Assembly (NCBI RefSeq): GCF_003967035.1
Contig: NZ_AP018560.1
Location: 2,403,501-2,467,500 of the forward strand
DNA from: Aerosticca soli
Lineage (GTDB): Bacteria; Pseudomonadota; Gammaproteobacteria; Xanthomonadales; Rhodanobacteraceae
Length of the DNA: 64,000 nucleotides
Direction of reading: 5' to 3'
Part shown: piece by piece, positions 45,814 through 57,511 of the stretch
Position numbering within the stretch: the first letter of the stretch is position 1
Layout: each line of letters starts with the position of its first letter
The notes under the pieces: model-generated
What the model was told of the DNA's origin: nothing
The model's database searches: none
What the model saw: the letters and a program-made list of their open reading frames with translations, nothing else
Made by a program: the position numbers and the translations under genes

Positions 45814-47442
45814 TCAACGCCAGCCGGAGGTGATCGGATAGCGGCGTTCGCGGCCGAAGGCGCGGGTGGTCACGCGCGGCCCCGGCGCGGACTGGCGACG
45901 CTTGAATTCGTTGGCCAGCACCAGGTGCACCACGCGGCGGACGATGTCGGCCGGAAATCCGCGTGCAACGATGTCCGACTGCGCCTCCTCGCCTTCGATG
46001 AAACGCCCGAGGATGGCATCGAGCACCTCGTAGGGCGGCAGCGAATCCTGGTCGGTCTGGCCTTCGCGCAGCTCCGCCGACGGCGCCCGCTCGATCACCG
46101 CCGGCGGGATCACCGGCGCCTGGCCGCGGGCGGCGGCCTCGTCGTTGCGCCAGCGCGCGAGGCGATAGACCACGGTTTTGTAGACGTCCTTGAGCGGCGC
46201 ATAGCCGCCGCACATGTCCCCGTAGAGCGTGGCGTAGCCGACCGCCATCTCGCTCTTGTTGCCCGTGGCCAGCAGCAGGCGTCCATGCTTGTTGGAAATC
46301 GCCATCAACATCGCACCACGGATGCGCGACTGCAGGTTCTCCTCGGTGGTGTCCGGCGCCTTGCCGGCGAAGACCGGGGCAAGCGCGGCAAGGTAGCGCT
46401 CGAAGACCGGCTCGATGTCGATGACGTGATACTCGACCCCGAGCCGGCCGGCCTGCGCGCGCGCGCCTTCGAGCGAAACGGCGGAGGTGTAGCGGGCCGG
46501 CAGCATGACCGCGGTGACGCGCTCGGCACCGAGGGCATCGACCGCCAGCGCCAGGGTCAGCGCCGAGTCGATGCCGCCGGAAAGGCCGAGCAGCGCGCCG
46601 GGGAAACCGTTCTTCTGGACGTAGTCGCGCAGGCCGCGCACCAGTGCCGCGTACAGCACCGCTTCGGGCGTGCCCGGCGCGCGCGGCCAGTCGCGTGCGT
46701 GCAGGGTGCGCGTGGCGGCATCGAAATCGGCCCACAGCAGCGCATCGACGAAGGCCGGCGCGCGCGCGGCGATGCGGCCATCGCCGTCGACCAGCAGCGA
46801 GCCGCCGTCATAGACCAGCTCGTCCTGGCCGCCGACCAGGTTGAGATAGACGATCGCGCAGCCGGTCTCCTTCGCGCGTTCGACCAGCACCGCCTCGCGC
46901 GCGGCCGGCTTGGCGCCGTCCCACGGCGAGGCATTGATCACCACCAGCAGCTCGGCGCCCTGGGCCGCGGCACCGGCCGCCGGTTCGGGCAGCCAGACGT
47001 CCTCGCAGATCAGCAGGCCGACCTTGACCCCGCGCAGCTCGACCACCTCGCTCACACGCCCCGGACGGAAATAGCGCTGATCGTCGAAGACGCCGTAATT
47101 GGGCAACGCCTGCTTGTGCGCGATGCGCTCGATCCGCCCGGCCTGCAGCCACGCGGCGGCGTTGAACACCTCGCCCTCGCTGTGCGGGAAGCCGACCACC
47201 GCGGCGACCTGCGCGGACGGGGCCGCGAGCGCTTCGATCGCCTCCTGGCAGGCGGCGAGAAAACTCGGCCGCAGGAGCAGATCCTCTGGCGGATAGCCGC
47301 TCAACGTGAGTTCCGGACAGACCAGCACGTCCGCGCCGCCGGCGTGCGCCTCGTGCATCAGCTCGCGCACCCTGCGCGCATTGGCGGCGACGGCACCGAC
47401 CGGGAAATCCTGTTGCGCGAGCGCGAGGCGGAGAGTGGTCAT
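45814..47442 (-). CDS. nadE: Glutamine-dependent NAD+ synthetase
   Basis: Amidates nicotinic acid adenine dinucleotide. 542 residues: an N-terminal nitrilase-type glutaminase domain with Glu44 (PELTLSGY), Lys110 (HKQALPNYG) and Cys146 (LICEDVW), and a C-terminal synthetase domain with the PP-loop SGGIDS (288-293) and GNKSEMAVGY. Length fits the two-domain bacterial form. The frame is open upstream but ATG 47442 (MTTLRLALAQQDFPVGA) is where similarity begins. Confidence 0.97.
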   Translation of the reverse strand: MTTLRLALAQQDFPVGAVAANARRVRELMHEAHAGGADVLVCPELTLSGYPPEDLLLRPSFLAACQEAIEALAAPSAQVAAVVGFPHSEGEVFNAAAWLQAGRIERIAHKQALPNYGVFDDQRYFRPGRVSEVVELRGVKVGLLICEDVWLPEPAAGAAAQGAELLVVINASPWDGAKPAAREAVLVERAKETGCAIVYLNLVGGQDELVYDGGSLLVDGDGRIAARAPAFVDALLWADFDAATRTLHARDWPRAPGTPEAVLYAALVRGLRDYVQKNGFPGALLGLSGGIDSALTLALAVDALGAERVTAVMLPARYTSAVSLEGARAQAGRLGVEYHVIDIEPVFERYLAALAPVFAGKAPDTTEENLQSRIRGAMLMAISNKHGRLLLATGNKSEMAVGYATLYGDMCGGYAPLKDVYKTVVYRLARWRNDEAAARGQAPVIPPAVIERAPSAELREGQTDQDSLPPYEVLDAILGRFIEGEEAQSDIVARGFPADIVRRVVHLVLANEFKRRQSAPGPRVTTRAFGRERRYPITSGWR

Positions 47443-47644
47443 GCGAAAAATGGCTACGTCGACGGATGGCTGGCGATGATAGCCCGGCCGGCGTCGCGGC
47501 CATGTCGCAAGCCCGCGCCGAGGGATCATGACCCGCCGGCCCGTCGCCGCCGTCTTGGGCCTTGTCTCGCTCAAAAAGGCGTGCTGGCCGACGCACGCGC
47601 CGGCGGACCGGCATTCGGTTCAAAAAAGCCGCCGCCGGATGAGC

Positions 47645-47670
47645 GAAGGGCCGCATCGCTGCGGCCCTTC
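47645..47670 (-). terminator. Strong hairpin after sucD, candidate terminator
   Basis: An 11-base perfect stem (47645-47655 with 47660-47670) with a 4-base loop, 32 bases after the sucD stop. On the minus strand a T6 run (47636-47631 region) follows about 15 bases later rather than directly. The rest of the 259-base nadE-sucD gap shows no gene. Confidence 0.55.
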
Positions 47671-47701
47671 GGCTTGCCCTGCACGGAAACCCTTGACCGG
47701 T

Positions 47702-48574
<873 letters not shown>

Positions 48575-48661
48575 GGGGATGTCCTGTGTCGGTTGCTTGA
48601 GAGACGCCCGGCGCGCCACCCGGCTGGATTTGCGATGGCGCCGCGCAGGCGTCCGGCAGGT

Positions 48662-49822
<1,161 letters not shown>

Positions 49823-50135
49823 GCGATACCTCGAGCGGTGGGAAAGCTTTGCGGGACGCCCGACGGGAAAACGCCGCGGCGCGGGCGGGAGAGCCGACAG
49901 CCGGAAGGGACGGCCGACATGGGGAAGCGCAAGTCAATGCGCGTTACAGCCGCGCATTTTCGCGGAAGCGCCCGTGGATGGAAAGGGGCGTGCGCTACGG
50001 CCGCGCGCCGCGCCCTATACTCGGGAGACGGCATGGGCGACGCGGTAGGCCAAGCGGCGGCATGCCGGCCAGGCACCGGACATGCGGCAACGGCAAGCCC
50101 GCCTTAGCCTTGCGATTCCCACGACGGAGGATCCC
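49823..50135. other. Intergenic region between sucC and pilS
   Basis: 313 bases with no supportable gene. On the plus strand TATACT (50016-50021) is a possible -10 for pilS without a good -35, leaving a leader of about 110 bases; GGAGG (50126-50130) is the pilS ribosome site. On the minus strand TTGACT (49937-49932) looks like a -35 for sucC but no -10 follows at the right distance. Confidence 0.5.
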
Positions 50136-51791
50136 GTGGCCAGCAGCGCGACCCCCGCCTCCCGCGAGCAGTCACCGAACGCGGCCCGCCATGAACTCTA
50201 TTTCCTGCACGGCTTCCGCGTGGCGCAGGCGCTGGTCTATCTGGCCCTGGCTTTCGGCCTGCCCGGCCTGGACGGTCCGGGACTCAACCGACCGGTGCTG
50301 GCCCATGCCCTGGCGCTGGGCTATCTCGTGTTCGCGCTGGCCATGCTGGGGGCGACGCGCCGCCTACTCGTCCGCCAGCGCCTGATCACCGCCGCGGGAC
50401 TTCTCGCCGACATCGCCGCCGCGGTGCTGGCGGCCAGCGCCATGCACGACGCGCGGATCGGCATCGCCATGATGCTGGCGGTCAACCTGGCCGCCGGCGC
50501 CCTGCTGCTGCCGCTCCGGCTGTCGTGTTTCTTCGCCGCGGTCGCCACCCTCGGCATGCTCGGCCATGCGCTGTTCACGCCGACCGATGTCGCCCACGAG
50601 CTGCTCGAATCGGGCCTGTTCGGACTGGCCTATTTCGCCAGCGTCGTCCTCTGCCACGTGCTGGGCCGCCAGCTGCGCGCTTCCGAGGCGCTGGCCGAGC
50701 AGCGCGGCGTGGACCTGGCCAATCTCGCCCAGATCAACGAGCTCATCATCCGCCGCATGAAGACCGGCGTGCTGCTGGTCGACGATGCCAACCGCATCCA
50801 TCAGATGAACGAGGCGGCCTGGCTGCTGCTCGGCAGTCCCGCGGCGGACCGGCGCGATCTCGGCCGCCTCGCGCCGGAGCTGTCGCGACGGCTGTATCAC
50901 TGGATCACCTCCGGCAAGACCGACGAAACCCCCACCCAGCTCGCCGACGGCATGCCCGAAATCGTGCCGCGTTTCACCCGGCTCGCGCCCAACGACGATG
51001 CCCTGGTGCTGATCTTCCTCGGCGACACCTCGATGATCTCGCGCCGCGCCGAGGAGCTCACGCTGTCCTCGCTCGGCCGGCTGTCGGCGTCGATCGCGCA
51101 CGAGATCCGCAACCCATTGGCGGCGATCCGCTATTCGGCGCAGCTGCTGGCCGAATCCACCGAGCTCAGTCCGGCCGACGCGCGCATGGTGGAGATCATC
51201 AACAACCACTGCGTGCGGCTGAACGAGATCATCGAGAACATCCTGCAGCTCTCGCGGCGCGAACGCTCGCGCCCGGAAACCCTGGATCTGGGCCGCTGGG
51301 CGCATACCTTCGTCGAGGAATACCGGCAGGGCAACGACCTCGGCAACGACTCGCTGCGGGTCATCGCCAACAGCCAGGTGCCCGTGACGGCGATGGCCGA
51401 TCCGCAGCAGCTGCAGCAGGTGGTCTGGAACCTGGTGCAGAACGCGCTGCGCTACGGCCGCATGCCGGGCGAGCCGGCGCGGGTGATGGTGGTGGTGCGG
51501 CACGGCGAGCGCGGACTGCCGACACTGGAGGTCATCGACCGTGGCCCGGGCATCGCGCCCAAGGTCGCCGCGCAGATCTTCGAGCCGTTCTACACCACGC
51601 ACGAGTACGGCACCGGCCTTGGGCTCTACCTGGCGCGGCAAATGGCCGAGGCCAACCAGGCCACGCTCGAATATGTGCGCGTGGCCGGCGGCGGCAGCTG
51701 TTTCCGGCTGATCCTGACCCCCGCGCGCGTGCTGCCGCGCACGGGCGCCGGCGAGGTGCCGCCGCCACGCCCCGACGCGCGGCCGGCCTGA
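50136..51791 (+). CDS. pilS: Sensor histidine kinase PilS
   Basis: Inner-membrane kinase that controls type IV pilin transcription with PilR. I choose the GTG at 50136, 5 bases after GGAGG; an ATG at 50082 is in frame without a ribosome site. 551 residues: six hydrophobic segments (about 25-175), a PAS domain (about 200-300), the H-box SIAHEIRNPLAAI (His322), N-box NLVQNALRYG, and DRGPGIAP/GTGLGLYLARQM of the ATPase. The six-helix N-terminus plus PAS is specific to PilS among kinases. Confidence 0.94.
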   Translation: MASSATPASREQSPNAARHELYFLHGFRVAQALVYLALAFGLPGLDGPGLNRPVLAHALALGYLVFALAMLGATRRLLVRQRLITAAGLLADIAAAVLAASAMHDARIGIAMMLAVNLAAGALLLPLRLSCFFAAVATLGMLGHALFTPTDVAHELLESGLFGLAYFASVVLCHVLGRQLRASEALAEQRGVDLANLAQINELIIRRMKTGVLLVDDANRIHQMNEAAWLLLGSPAADRRDLGRLAPELSRRLYHWITSGKTDETPTQLADGMPEIVPRFTRLAPNDDALVLIFLGDTSMISRRAEELTLSSLGRLSASIAHEIRNPLAAIRYSAQLLAESTELSPADARMVEIINNHCVRLNEIIENILQLSRRERSRPETLDLGRWAHTFVEEYRQGNDLGNDSLRVIANSQVPVTAMADPQQLQQVVWNLVQNALRYGRMPGEPARVMVVVRHGERGLPTLEVIDRGPGIAPKVAAQIFEPFYTTHEYGTGLGLYLARQMAEANQATLEYVRVAGGGSCFRLILTPARVLPRTGAGEVPPPRPDARPA

Positions 51792-51870
51792 CTGTGACGG
51801 ACGACGCTTGGCCGCCCGCGCATGCGGCGAGTATCCTTGCGCTGCCCGTTCATCCGGCCTTCAAATTCCG

Positions 51871-53265
51871 ATGAGTCAACAATCCGTCCTGGTCGTCGAC
51901 GACGAATGCGACATCCGCGAATTGCTGACCATCACGCTCGGGCGGATGGATCTCTCGGTACGCGCGGTCGGCACCCTCGCGGAAGCCAGGCAGTCGCTCG
52001 CCGAACGCGGCTTCGACCTCTGCTTTACCGACATGCGACTGCCCGACGGCAGCGGCCAGACGCTCGTCGAACTCATCGCCGCGCAGCATCCGGAAACGCC
52101 GGTGGCGATGATCACCGCCTACGGCAACGTCGATGCCGCGGTCAACGCGCTCAAGGCCGGCGCCTTCGACTTCGTCTCCAAGCCGGTCGACATCGCCATG
52201 CTGCGCCGGCTGGTACGTACGGCGCTCAAGCTGGCCGAGGAACGCCGCGGCGCCGGCCAGGAACCGGCCGCCCGCGGCGACGAGCGCCTGGTGGGCGATT
52301 CGCCGGCCATGCAGCAGGTGCGGATCGCGATCGGCAAGCTCGCGCGCAACCAGGCGCCGGTGTACATCGCCGGCGAATCGGGCGTCGGCAAGGAGCTGGT
52401 CGCCCGGCTCATCCACGAGCAGGGCCCGCGCGCGGCCGGGCCGTTCGTGCCGGTCAACTGCGGCGCGATTCCCGCCGAACTCATGGAAAGCGAGTTCTTC
52501 GGCCACCGCCGCGGTAGCTTCACCGGCGCGCATGCGGACAAGGAGGGCCTGTTCCAGGCCGCCCACGGCGGCACGCTGTTTCTCGACGAGGTCGCCGAGC
52601 TGCCGCTGCACATGCAGGTCAAGCTCTTGCGTGCGATCCAGGAAAAGGCGGTGCGCCCGATCGGTGCGCGGGAGGAAGTGCCGGTCGACGTGCGCATCCT
52701 CTCGGCCACGCACAAGAACCTCGCCGCCCTGGTCGAACAGGGCCAGTTCCGCCAAGATCTGTTCTACCGCATCAACGTGATCGAGCTGCGCGTGCCGCCG
52801 CTGCGCGAGCGGCGCGGCGACGTGCCCCGGCTGGCGGCCCACATCCTGCGCCAGCTCGCCGCCAAGAACGGCACGCCGCCGGGACGGCTCACCCAGGAAG
52901 CGTTGCAGGCGCTCGAGGCCTACGATTTTCCGGGCAATGTGCGCGAGCTCGAAAACATCCTCGAGCGCGCGATGGCGATGTGCGAGGGTGAGGAAATCAC
53001 CGTCGCCGACCTCATGCTGCCGCAGCGCAGCGCCGCGCCGACGGCCCCTGCCAGCGCCACGCCCGCGACGGCCGCCACCGTGACGCCGGTGGATGCCGCC
53101 GGCGTGCCCGGCGTCCCGCTCGAGGACTACATCAGCCACCTCGAACGCAGCGCCATCATCAAGGCGCTGGAAGAGTCGCGCTACAACAAGACCGCGGCGG
53201 CACGCAAGCTCGGCATCACCTTCCGCGCGCTGCGCTACAAGCTGAAAAAGCTCGGTATCGACTGA
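51871..53265 (+). CDS. pilR: Sigma54-dependent response regulator PilR
   Basis: NtrC-class activator of pilA. 464 residues: receiver with phospho-acceptor Asp54 (FTDMRLPDG) and Lys104; AAA+ domain with Walker A GESGVGKE (168-175), the sigma54 loop GSFTGA (215-220; Ser replaces the usual Ala, a common variant) and GGTLFLDEV; an Ala/Pro/Thr-rich linker (about 390-415); and a Fis-type HTH ending KLGITFRALRYKLKKLGID. It follows pilS by 79 bases. No pilin or pil assembly gene is in the window. The 216 bases after it hold no gene I can support. Confidence 0.95.
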   Translation: MSQQSVLVVDDECDIRELLTITLGRMDLSVRAVGTLAEARQSLAERGFDLCFTDMRLPDGSGQTLVELIAAQHPETPVAMITAYGNVDAAVNALKAGAFDFVSKPVDIAMLRRLVRTALKLAEERRGAGQEPAARGDERLVGDSPAMQQVRIAIGKLARNQAPVYIAGESGVGKELVARLIHEQGPRAAGPFVPVNCGAIPAELMESEFFGHRRGSFTGAHADKEGLFQAAHGGTLFLDEVAELPLHMQVKLLRAIQEKAVRPIGAREEVPVDVRILSATHKNLAALVEQGQFRQDLFYRINVIELRVPPLRERRGDVPRLAAHILRQLAAKNGTPPGRLTQEALQALEAYDFPGNVRELENILERAMAMCEGEEITVADLMLPQRSAAPTAPASATPATAATVTPVDAAGVPGVPLEDYISHLERSAIIKALEESRYNKTAAARKLGITFRALRYKLKKLGID

Positions 53266-53481
53266 GCGCCACCCGCCTTGCCCACCCAGCCGTCGCGGCG
53301 CCGGCAGACGGCGCGGTGGCAGCGCAGAGCCGGCGTATTCGCAAGGCCATGCCCCCCACTGACGGAGCTGGCGGCCACGAGCAGCGGCCGGCGCGGCGAC
53401 GGGCGGCGCGGCCAGGGAAGATCGCCGGGGGCTGCCCGTCGCTTCGCGTCCACGCGGACGTCCGGCCGCCGCCGTTTTTCG

Positions 53482-55077
53482 TCACGGACGCGTGCGCGTC
53501 TCCGTCAATGCCCGGCGCACGTCACGCAACAGGGCGCGGGCAGACACCGGCTTGTCGATCAGGTACAGGTGCTCGAGCGGAGGCAGTTCCGCCGGATCGG
53601 GCGGCGCCTCGGGCCGTGTCAGCAGCAACACGGCCCCGCGGTAGCCGCGCTCGATCAGCGCGGCGAGCGTGCGCACCCCGGTGAGCAGGTACATGTCGGC
53701 ATCGAGGATGACGAGCTCGGGCAGGCCGTTGGCCTCGATCCATTGCAGTGCGCTGGCGCCGCTCTGGCTGCCCGCCGGCTGGTAGCCGTAGCTGTCCAGG
53801 GCGTCGATGAGCAGCGACAACAGCGCGCCCTCCTCCACCACCACCAGCACGCGCTCGGCGTTGCCATAAAGGTTCTCGGTACCGCTCTCGCCTTCGATCG
53901 CGCCCTCGACCGGCTGCTCGAGCGGCAGGTAAAGATGGAACCGCGTGCCCTGTCCGGGCTGGCTTTCCGCGCGCATCACGCCGTGGTGGTTGTCGATGAT
54001 GCGTTTGCAGGAAAGCAGGCCGAGCCCGGTGCCGTCGGGCTTGGTGGTGAAGAAGGGCTCGAACAGCCGGTCCAGGGTGGCCTGGTCCATGCCCACGCCG
54101 GTGTCGGCAACGGTGATGCGCAGGTAGCGGCCCGGCTGCGCGTCTTCATCGACGGCGAAGAAATCCGCGTCGAGATCGACGATTGCGCTGTCGATCGTCA
54201 GACGCCCACCCTCGGGCATCGCCTGCAGCGCGTTGAGGCAGAGATTGAGCAGACTCTGCTGCAGTTCGGTCTGGTTGCCTTCGAAGATCAGCTCGGCGTC
54301 GACCGCGTGGATCTGCATGTCCACCGTCGAAGGCACGCTGCCCTGCAGGAGCAGTTGCAGGGCTTCCAGCAGCGCACCCAGCTTGATCCGTTCGGCGCGC
54401 TGGGCGCCGCGCGCGAAGGACAGCATCGACTGCACCATCTGCAGACCGCGCCGGCCGCAATCACGCACCAGGGCGCCGAGCCGGGCCAAGCGCGGATCGT
54501 CCTTGTAGTCCTGCAGGCTTTCGCCGGCCAGCAGCAGCGGCTGCAGCAGATTGCGCAGGTCGTGGCTCAGGCCCCCGGCGAGCAGGGCCAGGCTTTCGAA
54601 GCGCTGCGCGCGCATGAGCTCGGCCTCGGCATGCCGGCGTGCGCGTTCGGCCGCGACCTCGGCCAGCGCGCGGCGCACGGCGCTCGCCAGCCGCGCCGGA
54701 TTCTGCTTGAGGATGTAGTCGGTGGCGCCGTCACGCAGGGCCTGGACCGCAGCTTCCTCACCCAGTGCCGCCGAGACGAAGATGAAGGGCGTATCGCTGT
54801 CGCGTGCGCGCAGAAGCTCGAGCGCGCGGCGACCGGAGAAGCCCGGCATGCTGAGATCGGAGAGGATGATGTGCGGCTCGAAGGCATCGAGCGCGGCGAG
54901 GTAATCGGCTTCGTTGTCAACCAGCCGCGCCTCGTAGACGATGCCATCCGCCGCGAGCTCGTCCAGCATGAGCTCGGCATCGAGCGCGCTGTCCTCGACC
55001 TGCAGGACGCGTATCTTCGGCAAGGCGCCGTTGCGTCTATGCGGCATACCTGCCATATGCCTGCCTCCATACTCCAT
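53482..55077 (-). CDS. Hybrid signalling protein: receiver - histidine kinase - receiver
   Basis: 531 residues (ATGs at 55056 and 55047 are alternative starts). N-terminal receiver (about 22-135) with acidic pair E28-D29, phospho-acceptor Asp74 (ILSDLSMPG) and Lys124; a kinase core with His172 (GLSHDLRNLLQP), N-box NLCLNALQAMP, and DTGVGM/GTGLGL; then a C-terminal receiver (about 408-526) with Asp459 and Lys509 but a weakened motif (ILDADMYLLTG, no Pro after Met; EE in place of DD). No membrane segment, so it is cytosolic. It starts 9 bases after the CheY-like gene and probably receives phosphate from the kinase two genes upstream. Output unknown. Confidence 0.88.
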   Translation of the reverse strand: MEYGGRHMAGMPHRRNGALPKIRVLQVEDSALDAELMLDELAADGIVYEARLVDNEADYLAALDAFEPHIILSDLSMPGFSGRRALELLRARDSDTPFIFVSAALGEEAAVQALRDGATDYILKQNPARLASAVRRALAEVAAERARRHAEAELMRAQRFESLALLAGGLSHDLRNLLQPLLLAGESLQDYKDDPRLARLGALVRDCGRRGLQMVQSMLSFARGAQRAERIKLGALLEALQLLLQGSVPSTVDMQIHAVDAELIFEGNQTELQQSLLNLCLNALQAMPEGGRLTIDSAIVDLDADFFAVDEDAQPGRYLRITVADTGVGMDQATLDRLFEPFFTTKPDGTGLGLLSCKRIIDNHHGVMRAESQPGQGTRFHLYLPLEQPVEGAIEGESGTENLYGNAERVLVVVEEGALLSLLIDALDSYGYQPAGSQSGASALQWIEANGLPELVILDADMYLLTGVRTLAALIERGYRGAVLLLTRPEAPPDPAELPPLEHLYLIDKPVSARALLRDVRRALTETRTRP

Positions 55078-55086
55078 GGCAGCGGA

Positions 55087-55533
55087 TCACTCGATTTCCG
55101 GCGCCTGGTTGAGCACCGCCCAGAACTGGCCCAGGGTACGCACCGCATCGAAGAACTGCTCCACGTCCACCGGTTTGATCACGTAGGCGTTGGCGCCCAG
55201 GTCCCAGCTGCGGGCCAGGTCGCGCTCCTCGCGCGAGGAAGAGAGGATCACCACCGGCACCCGCTTGAGTTCGTCGTGCTCGCGCATGTGGGTCAGCACG
55301 TCGAGTCCGTTCATGCGCGGCATCTTGATGTCGAGCAGCACCACCACCGGATTGCCGACCGGACGGTCGGCCCAGGCGCCGCGATAGAGCAGGTAGTCCA
55401 GGCAGTCGACGCCGTCCTCGACGTGCACCACCGGATTGGCCAGCTTGGCTTCGCGCAGGGCGTCGACGGTCATCTCGGCGTCAGCCGGGCTGTCCTCGAC
55501 GAGCAGGATGGTGCGGATGTCCTGGTGCTTCAT
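55087..55533 (-). CDS. CheY-like single-domain response regulator (Rcp1 type)
   Basis: 148 residues forming one receiver with E13-D14, Asp68 (VLLDIKMPRMNG) and Lys120 (VIKPVD). The longer alpha4 region (SSREERDLARSWDLGAN) and the C-terminal FFDAVRTLGQFW helix match the Rcp1 subgroup that partners with phytochrome-like histidine kinases. No DNA-binding domain, so it relays phosphate or acts by protein contact. It overlaps the upstream kinase gene by 4 bases. Confidence 0.92.
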   Translation of the reverse strand: MKHQDIRTILLVEDSPADAEMTVDALREAKLANPVVHVEDGVDCLDYLLYRGAWADRPVGNPVVVLLDIKMPRMNGLDVLTHMREHDELKRVPVVILSSSREERDLARSWDLGANAYVIKPVDVEQFFDAVRTLGQFWAVLNQAPEIE

Positions 55534-57401
55534 GTCGATCCTCGGGCGGCGACCGCCGGGCTGTGCTCCTCGCCGATGCGGTCGGCGGGGGGCAGGTAGA
55601 AGTAGAAAGTGGCGCCCTTGCCGGGTTCGGCATGGGCCCAGACGCGTCCGCCGTGGCGGACGATGATGCGTCGCACATTGGCCAGACCGATGCCGTTGCC
55701 GGGAAATTCGGTCGGCTTGTGCAGCCGCTGGAACACGCCGAACAGCTTGTCGGCATAGGCCATGTCGAAGCCCACACCGTCGTCGGAGACGCTGAAGGTG
55801 CAGCCGCCCTCCTCGTCGCGCTGCACGTTCACCTCGATGTGGGCGACCTCGCGCTGGCCGGTGTATTTGACCGCGTTGCCGAGCAGATTCTGCCACACCG
55901 TACGCAGCATGTTGGCATCGCCCACCACCACCGGCAGCGGCGCGATCTTCCAGACGATGCGTCGTTCACCGGCCTCCGACTCGGCCAGCGCGCGCGCCTC
56001 GTCGACCAGGGTCTGCATGTCCACCGTCTGCAATCGCATCGCGCCGCGGCCCAGGCGCGAGAAGACCAGGAGTTCGTCGATCAGCTCGGCCATGCGCCGG
56101 GCGGCGTCGCGGACCACGTTGAGGTAATGCTGGGCGGTGGCATCGACGCCGTCGCCCAGGTGCCGCTCCAGCTTGGTGATGAAACCGGCGACGTGCCGCA
56201 AGGGCGCGCGCAGGTCGTGCGAGACCGAATAGCTGAAGGCTTCCAGCTCGCGGTTGGCGTCGGAAATCTGTTCGATCTTGCCGTTCAACTGGCGGTTGAG
56301 TTCCTTGACCTGCTGCTCGACCAGGGCGCGCGCGGTGACGTCGCTGGCGGTGAGCAGCAGCACCGGCGCGGTGTCGCCCTCCTGCTCCACGCGTCGTGCA
56401 TTGATGACCACGCGGCGCTCCATGCCGTCCATCGTGCGCTGGGTGAGTTCGTAGTCCCACAGCTCGCGGTCGCGCAGCAGCACGTCGCGCAGCCGCTGCT
56501 GCAGGCCATTGTCGGCCCAGGCGCCGTCGCCAGCCTCCATCAGGGTGGGACGCACGCCCTCCGGCAGGCCGTAGAGCTCGCGGAAGGCGGCGTTGGCCAG
56601 AAGAATGCGTAGCTCATCGTCGAGCAGCGCGATCGGCTCGCGCACCGCCTCGAGGATCATCAGCGCACGCTGCACCGCTCGATTTTCGGCCGCCTCTGCC
56701 TCGATACGGCGCCCGATCTGCCACTCCGAGACCAGCACGATGATCGCCAACAGCAGAAGCTGGGCTACACAGGTGACACCAAGAATGACGTTACTGCGGA
56801 AAGCCCGCTGGGCGGATGCTGCGCGCCGCTCGCTGAGCAGCTTGCCCTCGTTGCCGAGGATGGTGCCGATCTGGTCGGTCAAGCGGTAGAGCACGTCGGC
56901 GTCGCGCAAGGCGGCCAGCGCACCGGCGCGGTCGCCTTCCTCATAGCGCAGCAGCGCCTGTCGGATCAGCGCCAGCCGGCCGTTGACGCGCCGGTCCAGC
57001 GCGCCGACAGCGGCCTGCTGGGCCGGATTGTCGGCAGTCATGTCGTGCAGCCGCAGCACCAGTGCCGGCGTATCGGCCGCGGCCAGGCTCGCCCGCTGGC
57101 GAAGGTTGGCACTGTCCTCGCCATCCAAGAGGCGATAGATGGCGGCTTCGCTGTCGCGGACCTCGAAGGCGATCCGGTAGACCAGCGAAGTCACCTCGGC
57201 CGAATGGGTGACCCAGGCTTCCGCCTCACGCACGTCGGCCGTGCTGGCCCGCACGATGAGATAGGGCAAGGCCACCACGACCACCATCGCGGAGAGCAGG
57301 CCCAGCAGCCGCCAGCGGCGCAGCCCGGAACGCTTCAGGCGGGCGGACCACTCGGCCAACCGCCGAACGCTGCGCTCGATCATGGATTCCCCGTTGCTCA
57401 T
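55530..57401 (-). CDS. CHASE3-type membrane sensor histidine kinase
   Basis: 623 residues from ATG 57401 (ATGs at 57437 and 57383 are possible; 57383 has a GGGGA nearby). Two membrane segments (about 31-51 and 205-225) flank a helical periplasmic sensor resembling CHASE3. A PAS domain (about 248-370), a short coiled coil, and a kinase of the phytochrome-like class follow: His395 in YSVSHDLRAPLRHV, N-box NLLGNAVKYT, DDGVGFDMAY and GNGIGLANVRRI. It is first in the three-gene relay and lies 110 bases downstream of ssb in the same direction. Signal unknown. Confidence 0.9.
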   Translation of the reverse strand: MSNGESMIERSVRRLAEWSARLKRSGLRRWRLLGLLSAMVVVVALPYLIVRASTADVREAEAWVTHSAEVTSLVYRIAFEVRDSEAAIYRLLDGEDSANLRQRASLAAADTPALVLRLHDMTADNPAQQAAVGALDRRVNGRLALIRQALLRYEEGDRAGALAALRDADVLYRLTDQIGTILGNEGKLLSERRAASAQRAFRSNVILGVTCVAQLLLLAIIVLVSEWQIGRRIEAEAAENRAVQRALMILEAVREPIALLDDELRILLANAAFRELYGLPEGVRPTLMEAGDGAWADNGLQQRLRDVLLRDRELWDYELTQRTMDGMERRVVINARRVEQEGDTAPVLLLTASDVTARALVEQQVKELNRQLNGKIEQISDANRELEAFSYSVSHDLRAPLRHVAGFITKLERHLGDGVDATAQHYLNVVRDAARRMAELIDELLVFSRLGRGAMRLQTVDMQTLVDEARALAESEAGERRIVWKIAPLPVVVGDANMLRTVWQNLLGNAVKYTGQREVAHIEVNVQRDEEGGCTFSVSDDGVGFDMAYADKLFGVFQRLHKPTEFPGNGIGLANVRRIIVRHGGRVWAHAEPGKGATFYFYLPPADRIGEEHSPAVAARGST

Positions 57402-57511
57402 GGCCATGGCGGATGCTAGCCGTTCGACCGCTGCCACTCCAAGCGCCGCGAGGAAACGCCGTCATCCGTGACTGCAACCGGGCCGCCCGTGGGCCTGCCC
57501 GGGCGTGTTTT

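Noticed and set aside
53278-55599. 773-codon plus-strand open frame
   Set aside because: Antisense to the hybrid kinase and the lone receiver, both with clear motifs.
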